DNA of 64,000 nt from Corydoras sp. C115 (GCA_019802505.1 JAFMOC010000045.1:868501-932500); one strand, 5' to 3'; positions 18,304-30,548 are shown, numbered from the stretch's first letter. The notes: generated from the sequence alone by a model not told the origin. Numbers and translations: made by a program.

Positions 18304-18632
18304 TGCCATTCAGAACTGGGGGGGGGTGGGTCGTGGGGTGGTTCCCCATGCCCATCCAGGGGAGAACGTTTCGGGCGCTGGGCAGATGGGCCCAGGACAG
18401 GGCGCCAATCTATCGCTGGGCACACACTTACTCTCACACACACTCTCTATATGGGGCAATTTGGAGAACTCAATTGACTTGATCCATGTTTTTGGACTGT
18501 GGGAGGAAACCGGAGAACCCGGAGGAAACCCACGCGGACACGGGGAGCACATGGAAACTCCACCCAGATTGGAATTCGAACCGGGAATCCCTAGTGCTGA
18601 GAGGCGAACGTGCTAACCACTAAGCCACCAGG
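18304..18632 (-). repeat. V-SINE copy with variant 3' end
   Basis: Head, core and family-specific part are intact on the minus strand. Instead of the usual GCGACCCTAATAGAGG tail it ends, in + orientation of the element, in a C tract plus CAGTTCTGAATGGC. Either a variant tail or the far half of a SINE split by the element at 17844. Confidence 0.85.
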
Positions 18633-18767
18633 TGGAATTAAAAAAAAAAAAAAAAATTATATTATTTTAGAGAAAAAAAAGAAATAATAAAATAAAAAAT
18701 ATAAATATAGCAGCAATATCTTAGGGTTCCATTACATGTAGATAAAATTAAAACTTAATATTATTGT
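18633..18767. repeat. A-rich low-complexity DNA
   Basis: Runs of A with scattered T directly beside the SINE head. Confidence 0.7.
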
Positions 18768-18925
18768 TGGGTGGGACAGTAGTGGGAGGGATCCAGGTTT
18801 GAATCCCGATCTGGGTGGAGTTTCCATGTCCGCCTGGGTTTTCTCCAGGTTCTCCAGGTCCTCTGGTTTCCTCCCACAGTCCACAAACATGGATTCCAGC
18901 TGAATTGGCTGCTCTAAATTCCATA
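18768..18925 (+). repeat. V-SINE head and core, 3'-truncated
   Basis: GGGATCCAGGTTTGAATCCCG, then TCTGGGTGGAGTTTCCATGT and GGTTTCCTCCCACAGTCC. After ATGGATTCCAGCTGAATTGG it departs from the younger family, so it belongs to an older subfamily shared with 47318. Confidence 0.7.
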
Positions 18926-19478
18926 TGCATGAAAATATAAATAGGTATAAATGCTCAGGTCTGTGAGACGAGCTTCTGAGCGAAGACGGCGGAATAAATC
19001 TTAGCAGAAAGTTCCGGAGCCTTTGAAATGAAGGTCTATGAGAATAATATTGAGGAACCCGTGAGATGAGCGCCTGTGTGCAGGGGGTCAACATAATATA
19101 AGGCAGAAAATATATATCAGAAGAAAGTCTCAGAAACTTCGAAATCAGTGTCCTCCAGCAGAGACGGAGCAATAAACGGAAGGCGGACGTTCCGGAAGCT
19201 CTGAGATGAGCACCTTTGAACAGAGAGCATTATGTGGATGAAGATGGAGGAAGAAATCTCAAAAAGAAAATTGTCAGCTGAGAGTCTTATGAGACTCTCA
19301 AAATATGAGAAGAAGGTTCTAGAGAGTTCTAGAGACTAACAAAAAAGAAGAAAGTTCTAGAGAGTGTTTTGGCGACTGAATAACCACAAAAAGAGTTTGT
19401 CTGTCTGTGTGTCTTTGTTAACGTAATGATGAGAAAAGTATCTGAATACACCTCATTTTAAGATGGCCACACCCATTC
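18926..19478. other. AG-rich DNA with weak internal repetition
   Basis: Phrases such as GAGATGAGC, TTCCGGA and GAAGAAAGTTCTAGAGAG recur irregularly between 18960 and 19380, suggesting a decayed tandem array. No coding signal. Confidence 0.45.
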
Positions 19479-20110
19479 ATTAGACGGGATTAACAGGCAA
19501 ATCAGGATTATGAGGCGCCGTTGAATATAATTATGAAGATGGAAGCAAAGGTTAGGGTTAAGGCTCCCTAAAACCACTGGATTTGAAATTGGGAACCACT
19601 CCCATCAGGGGCCACCACACGTAATGGCCATTAGCTTTAACGGAAACCTGATAAAACGCTTACGTATTGTCATGAACAATTATTAGAGCCTAAAGTTCGG
19701 GAAACGCTTCACTAGACAGGATAAACAGTCATATCAGGAATGTCCAGCAAGGTTGGATATAATAATAAAGATGGATGCAAAGAGGGCGCTCAGTGGTTAG
19801 GGTAGCTCAGTGGTCAGGGTGTTGGGCTATCAATCTGAAAGTTGGGGGTTCAAGTCCCAGGTCCACTGAAGTTACCAGTGTGGGTCCTTGAGCAAGACCC
19901 TTAACCCTCATTGCTCCAGGGATGTTGGGATGAACCCTGTGTTCACCTTGTAAGTCGCTTTGGATAAAAGCGTCTAATAAATGACCAAATGTAATGTAAA
20001 TGTAAGTGTCAAAGCTCAAAAACCAAATGGGAACCACGCCCACCAGGGGGCCACCGCACGGAATGACCATTAGCTTGAACGGAAAGCCCGATAAAACGTT
20101 TTCGTTTTGT
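19479..20110 (+). repeat. direct duplication of about 190 bp, second copy split by a SINE
   Basis: Copy 1 (19479-19670) and copy 2 (19709-20110) share in order: a CATTAGACGGGATTAACAG-like start, ATATAATTATGAAGATGGAAGCAAAG, GGGAACCAC, CACCAGGGGCCACC, ATGGCCATTAGCTT and GATAAAACG. Copy 2 is interrupted after GATGGATGCAAAG by the SINE at 19783. Confidence 0.8.
19783..20004 (+). repeat. tRNA-SINE of the CTTGAGCAAGACCC family
   Basis: Full-length copy inserted in the second unit of the duplication. The start reads GTGGTTAGGGTAGCTCAGTGG, apparently with a short repeat of its own head. Confidence 0.88.
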
Positions 20111-20653
20111 TTAAACTGCAGTAATTCAGAACATGAGCTGAAAGGCAGTTTCTTAGTTTCTTTGGCAGTTTGGGGGTGTGTCACGTTTTCTTTATCATGT
20201 CACATTTAAACACTCTTAAGTACGTTCTCTTCATCGAAGCAGACCGCTGTCCAGTAAATACTTTTAGATATCGGCTCATCGAACGCGATTAGCGACGGCG
20301 TTGCGTACGTTCTCAAGCTGGGGTATTTGTTTATGACAAACATCATTATTTAGAGCCAATATTTGCGTTGGCTTTCCAGCGCCCGACCTTTTCTCCCGTC
20401 CTTTCACACGCTGTGAATAGCAGACGACGGAGCTTCTAATGAAAATCCGTCTGCCGTGTGAGCGCCTTTTATTTATTGTGTTGGGTGTCAAGTAATCAGC
20501 ACATGTAATATTCATGCTGTTTACTCATTATTTGGATGTTGAGGTCAGCAGATCACACGCAGAGATATGCCTCCGTCCTCTGTCCAGTATTTGTGTCTTT
20601 ATTATATATATTTATAAAGCTTTATATCCATATATCGATGTTGGTTTATTACC
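20111..20653. other. non-coding, nothing recognised
   Basis: Anonymous DNA. Confidence 0.5.
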
Positions 20654-20990
20654 TGGGTGGCACGGTGGCTTAGTGGTTTAGCATGTTCTCCTCTCAGCAC
20701 TAGGTTCGAATCCCCATCTGGGTGGAGTTTCCATGTTCTCCCCGTGTCCGTGTGGGTTTCCTCTGGGTTCTCCGGTTTCCTCCCACAGTCCAAAAACATG
20801 GAATTGAATTCTCCAAATTGCCCCACATAGAGTGCGTCTGTGTGAGTGAGTGTGTGCCCAGCGATGGATTGGCACCCTGTCCTGGGTCTATCTGCCCAGC
20901 GCCCGAAACGTTCTCCACTGGATGGGCATGGGGAACCCAACCGCGACCATAATAGAGGATAAAACAGAAGATAATGAAGGAATGAATGAC
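20654..20990 (+). repeat. V-SINE copy, near full length
   Basis: Deleted by about ten bases around GGGATTCCCG before box B. The C tract has decayed to ACCCAACC. The tail is ATGA-type. Confidence 0.88.
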
Positions 20991-22511
20991 CTTTGTATAT
21001 ATCAACAAGACTAATGGAGCATCTGTAAAAACTGCAATTTCCCCACCACGGGGATTAATAAAGTATTCTGTTTCTTCCAAACTGTAGCCCCGCCCCCTTG
21101 GCTCCTCATCTGCTAAAAACCTCTTTTTTTTTTCTTCTCCATCTAGTTTTGATTCGAACATAAAAATGGTTCTGCATCCGCGGCCATCACCTGCAATTGA
21201 AACAAATAAAACGATGGCGAGCGACATAAATGCCATTGACGTTTTCTGCACATTTACAGCCCGAACCTTTCAAACGTCTATCCTTGTCCAGGGTCACATC
21301 ACTGAGTCTGCCGCCTGAAAAGGGTCTGGGGCTTTAAAAGCAGGCTGCATCTCTCTAAAGTGCCAGTCTTTTGGGAGAGGTTGTGAGCCGGTATGTTCTT
21401 ATCCATTTCCGTAATAGCCGGTGGCATTACCTCCGAATACATTGTTGACATTTCATCTGATTTTCAGTCGGAAATTCGAACGAGGGACTAAAACGCCGGG
21501 CGCGATTCCACCCTGTTATTATTTACCTCCTCACATCCTCACTCTGATTTCCACCTCACCTGTAATCAGCTTCTCGCCACCTTCTCCGTCGCCTCTCTGC
21601 ATTGTATCGTGATCTCGGTCTTCGCTGTCAGGTATAAGAAAGGTCTCTGCATTAAGACATCAAGGAGAACTGCGTCGCAGCGTCATGCAGTTAGGCCTGA
21701 AATATGGAGCCACTGTGAGATTACAAAGCTATCGAGATGATGTTCGTTCTCAGGCATCGATAGCTGTTGGGCCATTAATTCAGGCTTCGGGCGAAAAACA
21801 AGCGGGCTTTAGCGTCCAGATCCGATTTCTTATTCCGGCTTGAGAGATCCAGGTCTGCTTAGGAGCCCAGCTTCCTTAATATCCACTCCCTCCCGAGGAG
21901 TTCCAGGCTTTAAGTGATTACCTGCAAAAAAAAAAAAACCCTGGTCTTCTCAGGCCTTTCACTCCGAAGCGCCATGGTGCTTTAAGCAACAAAGGTCACG
22001 GATTAAGAGGAAAGAACGTGCGCTCGGTCATTCTGTGCACTGGCCCGGATCGCGTGGGTATGAGATGTGCTTTGCGGCGTATGAAAACACGGCGAGCTGT
22101 GAAATGATGTTTTCATAACCAGCTTCCACTCCTGTGTGTATGTCCTCTGGGTTTTGCGAGCTGATAAGGATAAGTGAGATCCCCGCTCGGTCTGATTTAG
22201 GACATCTGTTTTGGGTTTAGGGAACAAAGAAATGTCAGGATGCAGATAATTCATAAAAGAACCGGAGAGAACTGTTGATACCTTGGAACTGGAAATGTGT
22301 TTCTTTCCGTTGACCGCCGATCTCCCATTAAAGGGAGGCTTTGCTTTCGGAGCTCGCTGTCCCGTTCGGTGGGGTTCGAGTTCTCAACAGGGACAGAAAG
22401 TGATCAATCAATTCAGAACCCAGTTAAAATCCCGAGACTGCTTAATGGCTGTAAAAACACTGTTACATATTGCAGAAATGAATCGACATGCCTGGCACCA
22501 ACAACCATGAC
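20991..22511. other. non-coding, nothing recognised
   Basis: Anonymous DNA with one short A run at about 21927-21938. No exon was supported. Confidence 0.45.
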
Positions 22512-22710
22512 AACATTTACATTTAGTCATTTAGCAGACGCTTTTATCCAAAGCGACTTACAGGTATCCCAAGCTATCCCAAGATAACACAAGGACTTGG
22601 TTAAGGGCCTTGCTCAGGGACCCACATTGGTAACTTCAGTGAACATGGGATTTGAACCCTCTACCTTCTACGATTCATAGGCCAACACTCTAACCACTGA
22701 CAACACCAGA
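22512..22710 (-). repeat. tRNA-SINE of the CTTGAGCAAGACCC family
   Basis: Minus copy, tail first (ATTTACATTTAGTCATTTAG, then CAGACGCTTTTATCCAAAGC). Diverged from the other copies and nearer the common CTTGCTCAGGGACCC form, so a different, older subfamily. Confidence 0.82.
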
Positions 22711-22782
22711 ATGCATATAATAGTTCAAAGTGCATGGTGTTGGTATGTATGTATATATGTCTCTATGTAAAAAAATATGAAA

Positions 22783-22915
22783 TAAACCAGCCTGGTGCCA
22801 ACAATCCCGACAAGGTCTATATCAAACTCTTAAGGGTTGATGTTTTTGTCTTTATTTTCAGCTTTGAACTGCTGCTACATGATTTGCCAATTAGATAATT
22901 GTATCAGTGGAACGA
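22783..22915. repeat. old DNA-transposon fragment
   Basis: CAGCCTGGTGCCAACAATCC and CTACATGATTTGCCAATTAG are landmarks of a non-autonomous DNA transposon common in fish. A second fragment (CTGGTGCCAACAATCC) is at about 58940. Identified from memory of the repeat. Confidence 0.4.
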
Positions 22916-23747
22916 ACAGCCGCTTTTAATGAAGTGCTTGGTGTATAAAGTGTGGAACCCGAATGTATTCATTTAGTCATTTATTAAAGAATAAAAAAAA
23001 GCTCTACTAAAAGTTACAGCTAAGGTCATTGAGTAATCAGTTCGGATATTTTCAAAATGATATGCTTCAGACTTTCGCCAATCCCTTCCTGCCCCAAAAA
23101 AAAATAAAGTGCTCATTGAGTGGAGTGGATTTCTCTTAATACTGTACTTGAGTTCTGGGCGGCTGCGCGACTCCGGCTGCGAACATTTAAAGAAAGCTCA
23201 GTCTTCCTCTTGATTTCTACGCTGCTCTGCATACAGGGTGCAGTCGGCCCGTTTCTGTACGCGAGCTCTGTACGCGGCGTTCCGGCGGCCGAGGCCGAGT
23301 CGTTGGAGCGCCTCCGTCTTGGTGCAGGTGGAGAAAACCTATTAGGATTGACAAGCGTTTAGGGCGAAGCCAATCAATGCGGAGCAGATTGCTTTAAAAA
23401 GCCAGCCGGAGACTGTTGATCTTTATGGCTGCGAGGCGTCCTCATTTGTTCGTCTGCCTTTGACTGGGCCAGATGGTGCCGAGTGGGCGAGATGTGGGCC
23501 GTGTCAGCGGAGCAACAACTGCTAGAATAATGTTAGTCACCCTGTGTGCGCGGAACCGGCTGCGGCCCAAAAGCACCGAGCGGAACCCGAGGAACGCGGG
23601 GTTCATCAGAACGGCTCTCGTTTCTGACGTAACGCTGTCTTTGATTCAAACCCCGATTCGTTTGAAGGCTTTCGTCGCTTCATGTGCAAAGAGTTCAATC
23701 AACAAACGTTAATGAAACGTTAATTGACGGCAGACGGGAGTCCATTT
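22916..23747. other. non-coding, nothing recognised
   Basis: Anonymous; the 23260-23330 segment is CpG-rich but short. Confidence 0.45.
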
Positions 23748-24085
23748 GCCGGGCTGAGTGGTTGGCATGTTCTCCTCTCAGCGCTAGGGATTCCCGGTTC
23801 GAATCCCCATCTGGATGGAGTTTCCATGTCCTCCCCGTGTCCCTGTGGGTTTCCTCCGGGTTCTCTGGTTTCCTCCCACGTTCCAAAAACATGGCTCAAG
23901 GTCAATTGAATTCTCCAAATTGCCCCATATAGACTCTGTGTGTCTAAGTGAATCCAGTGAGACCCTGTCCTGGGTGTATCTGCCCAGCGCCCGAAACATT
24001 CTCCCCTGGATGGGCATGGGGAACCCCCCCACCACAGTGCTGGCGGTTGGTGTCAGCCTCCTGTGAGCCCTGATGGAGGATTAAA
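23748..24085 (+). repeat. V-SINE copy with decayed head and tail
   Basis: Core and family-specific parts are clear. The head is reduced to GGCTGAGTGGTTGGCATG, a piece around GCCCAGCGATGG is missing, and the end after the C tract has drifted. Confidence 0.8.
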
Positions 24086-24825
24086 GGATGACTGACACAG
24101 CAACACAACACTGAACTACTTTTATTTTTTTTCATCCACCACCCAAATCCTATCTATTAAATTTGCCGATGCTCACCATAAACAGGATGTCAGCGGAACG
24201 TTTCTTAGTTGATTGTGTGTAATCATGACTCCTTTGTACGTCCTCTAGTAAAATGCACATGTTGCTGCCACCCTGTAATGGCTGCCGGCTATCGGGACGC
24301 CGTAACTCATTATGTGGTTAACAACACTGATCACGAAACAGTGGAGAGCAGTAACATGACTGCGCTGAGAGCCGGGCCCCTGTTCCTCTCCACGCAGATG
24401 CGTCAGGACTATTCTGAAGGGCCCTCATTAGACGAGCCGCTCCCATTGTTTACGAGTCCTAATGAGCGGCTCAGCAGGAAGGAGCCGGAACAAAAGGGAG
24501 GCGTTTCAGTCCAGACCACAACACGTTCTCTCGTCCCGGAGACAGAGCGTCAGGCTTTACCTCGGCTTTTGTGCTGATGAAGGCGCTCCTGGACCCCGGG
24601 ACTCTCACTCTCATTAGAGTTATTGGGGGAGACAGTCCTTGGATGCCGGTTTGACCTGAATACGGTAAAAGCCTTAATGAGCTTGTTGCCCGATGGGGCG
24701 GATAGTTTCGCCATGCGAGGTGCCACGTGAGGACGTCCTGTCCTCATCTCACCCATTTCAGCGTCAGGTGGGTGATGCACAGTACGTCCCATCGCACCAA
24801 TGAATAAACACTATGAACGCTACAG
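24086..24825. other. non-coding, nothing recognised
   Basis: A 122-codon open frame at 24209-24577 shows no domain, signal peptide or splice context and was not accepted as a gene. Confidence 0.45.
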
Positions 24826-25535
24826 TACTGTCGAAAGTTAGGACACGCCCCCTTCTTGCTCCTCCTCTTACCATATAGATGGAGTTTATAGTTTTAAGTT
24901 CAAGTAATTTATTTATAGAACATCTTTACAGTTTTATAAGCCTTTAAACCCCTGAAGAGCAAGACAAAGCGACAGTGGCAAGAAAAAACTCAGTTATGAT
25001 GATATCTAAAGGAAGAAACCTTGTGAGGACCGAGGCTCAGTGGGGGCCTCATCCTTCTTGAGAGGGGGGGCAGCATCAACTGTGTAGTACACTAATGTAC
25101 AGATTGTGTGATGATCATGTGACCCGTATTTAACAATTAAAAACTATATAAGTCCATTAAGGGTGTCCTGCAGGACCGTCAGTCCAATAGAAATCCAGAT
25201 TCCTTATTTTGTAATTCCAGACTGTAGTCCATCAGTGTTCTTTTGTTTTTGTTAGTCCCCTGTTGGTTCTCTGTTCTTCACAAGGTCTTAAAGTGTGTGC
25301 TCAGATTGCCCCTTTCCAAATTGTGCGTTTTCTTTGTAGTTCTACAATTCCTTTGTAGTTCATCGGTGTTCTTTGTTGTTGTTGTTAGTCCCCTGTTGGT
25401 TCTCTGTCCTCTATTGGTCAGCACCATCACAGAACGGGTATCATTTAAATGGTGGATAGTTTATTGTTGGTTCTGCAGTGACGCTGATGTGGGGGGTGGG
25501 GGGCGGGGGTTAGTGCCCCCTTTTGAACATTTCCA
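24826..25535 (-). repeat. fold-back DNA element, split by another repeat
   Basis: Begins GTCGAAAGTTAGGACACGCC, the terminal motif of the family described at 57328. The inner parts (ACTGTAGTCCATC, GGTTCTCTGT, AACGGGTATCATTTAAATGG) appear in reverse relative to 34978. The AAGTCAAG element interrupts it. Confidence 0.7.
24892..25205 (+). repeat. AAGTCAAG-type element, shortened
   Basis: AAGTTCAAGTAATTTATTTA through CAGTGGCAAGAAAAAACTC and GGAAGAAACCTTGTGAGGAC to GTGTCCTGCAGGACCG. The 3' part is shorter than in the copy at 17844. Inserted in the fold-back element. Confidence 0.8.
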
Positions 25536-26194
25536 CTAAAATTCAGTTACAGATCTGAAATGGAATCCCGTCTTCTCTCGTAAATGCTCTAATAAGCTCA
25601 GGCTCAGCTGGAATTTGGCGTTCTTTTGCGTAATGGGGTTTGGATCAGGATGCCACTCGCCGTAATGGCCGCAAAAATGGGGCATGCCATTAATATGCAA
25701 TGTACATTCGATGAGGCGGCGGTCATTACAGGACGCTGGGCTTCATTACAGCTTCTCAAGCACGGCCTCGTCGCTGAAATTCATGAGCCTGTGAGGGGAT
25801 CTGTGTGAATTTCCACACACAAGCAGGCATCCATGGTCAGTAATGGCAATTCTCTGCGAGGCGGGGAGTCCGAGTGTGTAGAGATTGTGTTTCTGGGTAA
25901 CAGAATGACAGCTGTGCATTGCTTTGTAACGAAGGGGCATACAGATAAAAGACAAGTGTCCAGCGGAGAGACAGACAGTGCGAGAGATGGATATACGGCT
26001 GCAGCTGTGTTTGAACAGTCGCATTACGATGCCGTCTTTGGGAAGTCCCCTTTAAAAAGCTCTCACCGTATTTCCACTCTGCAAATTATGAAAAGGCCAA
26101 TTTATTTTTTCAAATGTATTAAATTCTGGATCAAATTGGGCGTCGCTCCTGCCTGACAGCAAGAAGGTCATGGGCTTGGTTTACAGATAAGGTC
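25536..26194. other. non-coding; possible conserved segment at 25590-25760
   Basis: Repeat-free stretch with TAAT and ATGCAAT-like words (CCATTAATATGCAATGTAC). A regulatory role is only a guess. Confidence 0.3.
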
Positions 26195-26290
26195 TATTCT
26201 ATGTGAAGTTTGCATGTTCTCCCTGTGTTTGATCTCCATTGAGAGCTTTGGCCTTCTACCACAAGCCAGATAAAGAGGTGCTTCTTAATT
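26195..26290 (+). repeat. possible V-SINE core remnant
   Basis: GAAGTTTGCATGTTCTCCCT resembles the core; the rest is too decayed to align by eye. Confidence 0.3.
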
Positions 26291-26431
26291 GTTTCAGAGT
26301 CTCTGTCCCGACTGCCATGAACTACTGACCTCTCACCAAGGCAGTGCTGGGATAGGCATGATCCTCATTCTCAGAATGGCTTGGCAAAGGCTTCAAAATA
26401 TTAATATTAGTATTATAATAAGTAATATTAG

Positions 26432-26795
26432 TATATTAGTAAGGCGGCACGGTGGCTTAGTGGTTAGCACGTTTGCCTCTTAGCACTAGGGATTCCCGGT
26501 TCGAGTTTCCATGTTCTCCCCGTGTCTGCGTGGGTTTCCTCCGGGTTCTCCGGTTTCCTCCCACAGTCTAAAAACATGGATCAAGTCAAATAAGTTCTCC
26601 AAATTGCCCCATGTAGAGTGTGTTTGTGTGCGTGTCTGTGTGTGAGTGAGTGTGTGCCCAGCGATAGATTGGCACCCTGTCCTGGGTGTATCTGCCCAGC
26701 GCCCGAAATGTTCTGGATGGGCATGGGGAACCCCCCCGCGACCCTAATATAGGATAAAGCGGAAGATAATGGATGGATGAATGAATATATTAGTA
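26432..26795 (+). repeat. V-SINE copy, full length, with TSD
   Basis: Element from 26442 to 26785. The 10-base flank TATATTAGTA occurs at 26432-26441 and 26786-26795, though the target is AT-rich. A short deletion precedes GGATGGGCATGG. Confidence 0.9.
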
Positions 26796-29700
26796 TTACT
26801 TTTGTCCAGCAGTGGAATCAAAAATGAGTGAACAGGACCTGTGTTGTGTTGTAGCCCACCTGCCCATAGGGTCTGAGTTTTTGGCACACCACTTGAGACC
26901 GATCACGTCAAGTTTTTTTTTTTTTTTTTCAAAAACAAACCCATTTTTCAGGTCTGATCTTAATCTCTGGTCGTAATGAGAACGTTCTGTGTATCATCAG
27001 CATGTGTTTGGTCTCCACTGCCCGTCGGGATGTATTTCTTGTTTAAGCGTCTTCGTGAAAAGTGTTTAGCGTTCGTCGCACGACGTTTTTGTCTGCGCGT
27101 GATCATCGTTCCACCTGCGCGTGCCGAATCGAACGTAAGTGATTTCGGCGTGGATTAAATGATTGCATCTGGATTTGGGTTTCGGGATGATGACAGATGG
27201 CGCTGAAGCTGGAGAGCAGTGCGCCACGTTCCGACGCCTTCCTGCCTGTTTTGAAAGGACACCATATTGTTCATCAGTAGCAGATTTGAATCTGTCAGCG
27301 GCGCAGCCAGCCGATGCGCTCGCAGAGAGATGCGGCCTCATTCATCGTTGACCCGCCGTTTGCTCCTGACACGTTCTGAATGGAAGCTGGCGGCAGAGTA
27401 GCACGCCGCTTTGTTTCGTTCAGAAAACTCATATACGGCTTGTTTGAGTGTGGCATCAAGGTGCAGGTGCCCCCCACGTCCACTGAACGTTTATGCGTAA
27501 CCTGAGTAGGAGTCGCGGTGCTGTTCCTTCTGAGACGAGGGGTCGGGGGGGCAGATGAGTTTATTAAGCCGTCAGCTTTCTCACAGCTTTCATTTTTTTA
27601 CTCTAAACTTTTATTTTTTAAGCCACGTTTCAGAAGGATTGGGAATGATGCCGGCGCCTTGGTGCTGGAGCCTATCCCAACTCATTGAGAGAGCGTCGTC
27701 CAACAACCCGGGGCATTATACACTAATCAGGACAGAAGTATCTGTTAATCACTTAACTTAACAAGAAGAAGTATCTTCTTAATCACTAAAATCTGATGTT
27801 CTAATTCGGTCCTATGAGCACGAATACATACAAAGCAAAGTCCAAAAAGGGCTTGACTGGATTACACAGAACCCCTGAGCTTAATTAAACCCAAACACTA
27901 TCTTTGGGAAAAAACCAGACCCTATTGTCCACCATTGGTGCTCTTCTGGATTTAGAGCGTTTTACTATAGTACACTGCTTTAATGTTTTAAGCCTAAACA
28001 CCCCGCCCCACAAACACCCAAACAATATTAGCCCAAGATGCTGCCCTACGGTTATAATCCATGGAGCCCGTCCTTTATTTTCGAACACAACAACCAAACA
28101 ATAAACATTATTAAAACAGGAAACGGGAAACCAAAGCCGTCCTCTTCAGTGTGTAATCTAATGCGTGGTTAACCGCTCGCTTCCAAACCTCACTGCGACA
28201 ACAGCTTCAAGGATCCAAAAAAAACTAGCGACCGAAGCAAAACTCAATAAGACAAACAAGCGGAGAGTCTCCACCGTCCCAAAGGAGGGAGCTGTTGGCG
28301 CCGGCTGAACCACTGCGGACCCAGGAGGAGCAGTTGGTGGGGTTCTGCCTGGAGTGTGCTTACACATCTGTGCGGAGAATAATAATTAAATGGGACTGTA
28401 AATAATAAAAAGTCGGCCCACCGTCGCAGCCGCCGACTCTCTCTCTCTCCCTCTCTCTCTCTCCGGCACATGGAGAGAACGGCGGCCACATCAGTGTGGA
28501 GGAACGGAAGCCGGCAGCAGCACTGGTGCCAGGTGAGTGCGGCAGATGGCCCGGCGCCAGCCTGGCGTGTCGTTTCTCTCCGGGAGGCGCTCTCTCAGCA
28601 CTCCGCAGGGAGTCCGACGAGACTGCGGGCCTGAATCATGGAGTCCTCAGGGCCAGCCGTCGTCTTCTGCTTGGTCTCACCTGTGACGCTGAGTCTGCCT
28701 GGTAGATTAACTGTGTGGGTGTGTGTGTGTGGGGGGGGGGGTGGAGGCTGATTAGGGAAGTACAGGTGCCCAAAGCCCGGCGCAGTGAGAAGCGAAGGTC
28801 TTTGATCTGGTTGTGAACAGTTTATGCTGCATATCATCAGCTGCGTTCTGCCCACAGTGGGCATGGAGGTGCTTTATTTGGCAGGTGCGAGGGACGTAGA
28901 TCAAACCAGCCTGTCGGTACATTCAGAGAATAGCGGGGTAAATGGGGTGAGGTGATTTAGGGTGAGGATGGGAGGGGGGGGGGGTTTGCGGTGGAACATG
29001 CCAGGCCCCGAGACCATGCCGATTCCAGTTCTTTATGCCGGCGGAACGATTAATTACGGGGAATTATGGAGCTGCGCTTGTGTTTCTGAGGAGTTAGCGA
29101 ACCCCCATCCAGTGTGTTTGAGCCCTGCTGGGTGTTTGCGCTCGTTCAGGATATACGTCACGCTGCTGTACGAGCGGAAAGAGAAACACAGCATGTTACT
29201 TCAGCTTCAGTCTGCATGCAACAGCTGTCACATGACTCTCAAACATTCCTGCATCTTTTCTATTGATCTTTTTTTTTGTTGTTGCTCCTGTTTATAGATA
29301 AATAAAGGAAGGATGTTGTACATCTTTGTTGTAGTTATTGGGGACGTGGAACATTGTTGGTGTCGCGGTAACGCGGTACTCACCATTTGGCTGTCTGCCC
29401 GGAAGCAGAGCGCAGTCGGTATTGCTGGTCCTGCTGAACGAATGGGTGGGCGGTGTGCTGTAAGTCGCTAACCGGGCTGTAAGCCAGGCCGTTGGTGGAA
29501 TCTGGTGGTGCTCTTTCTGAGCAGCTGGGAAGGACAAGGAATTCAGAGTCACTACAGTGCGGGGAATGATTGTCCACCCAAATAACACCTGCTCTGTTCT
29601 GCATGTGGAACGACATACGGACTACAGTCAGTTACTACAGACCTATAAAGTCCATTTGTGTCGTTATGTGTAATAACATGTAGGTGTACCTGAAGAGGTG

Positions 29701-30394
29701 CTGTGTTTATGACGTGCTGTACTGTGAACAGAAGATGGGTTCCAAGTTCCCGGAACGGGTTCCACAGATTAAGCTGCTCTCGGGTAGAACATCTCTATCA
29801 AGAGGGAAGCTGATGACTTTAAGACAATAACGGAACGTATGCACTTCTACACCGTGTAGTACATCAGTATTCAGTTTGTAGCATGCCATCTGACAGCTTA
29901 GCACTGTTGGGAGCGAGCGCGCTGGCGAAAAAGAAAACAAAGAGTTCTACAAACCACCACATCCAACATCCCTAAACTGTGCCACCGTTCTTCGTTCCCT
30001 CACGTTCCTCCCAAGACTCGCGCCGCTCTCGCTCCTGTCCTAGCTCCTGGCCCGGCTCCTGAAATAGCAGCGAGCGAAATGTGTCAAGGTTAGATTGAAA
30101 CAGCTTAGCCCGGCGAGATTTATTAAACATGACTTCTCTTTGGTCTTGGGAGACGTGATAAATCATCCACAGTGGAATTTATGCGTGGGCTTCAGATCAG
30201 ATTTAACCTTGTTATGCTGGAATGAGTCATAACCACTCCTAATGTCTCGCTATTAAACGCCCGGCGTTCCTGCACACGAGGAATTCCACTCCTCGACCGG
30301 CAGCCCGGAGATGCACATCATGGATTCAGGTCCTGCGATGCTGCAGTCCTGACTACATTACGCCCATACACCTGTCGCAACGCTCATTGATATT
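26796..30394. other. long non-repeat stretch, no gene supported
   Basis: T run near 26913-26930. A stretch at about 27835-28440 has features of an old retroelement end read on the minus strand (complement of TTCGAAAATAAAGGACGGGC) but could not be confirmed. CT-rich DNA at 28437-28463 precedes a donor-like site (CCAG|GTGAGT at 28531). A GT/G run lies at 28720-28742. Confidence 0.4.
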
Positions 30395-30548
30395 TTACAC
30401 CCAGAAAATTCTCCTTGAATCCATGCTTTTGGAAACCGGAGAAAACCCATGTGGACACGGTGAGAACATGGACACTCCACCCAGAGCCCAAACCAAGAGT
30501 CCAACCTAAAACCCCAGGCAAATGTGCCAATTACTCCACCACTGTGCG
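30395..30548 (-). repeat. V-SINE core remnant
   Basis: Decayed minus copy: CCATGCTTTTGGAAACCGGAG, then GTGGACACGGTGAGAACATGG and CACTCCACCCAG. Confidence 0.6.

Noticed and set aside
24209..24577. 122-codon open frame on the + strand
   Set aside because: No recognisable domain, signal peptide or flanking splice sites; length is within chance in GC-balanced DNA.
27835..28440. Possible solo LTR or retroelement 3' end on the minus strand
   Set aside because: An AATAAA-type signal and GC-rich segment are suggestive, but no matching second copy, TG/CA ends or TSD could be found in the window.
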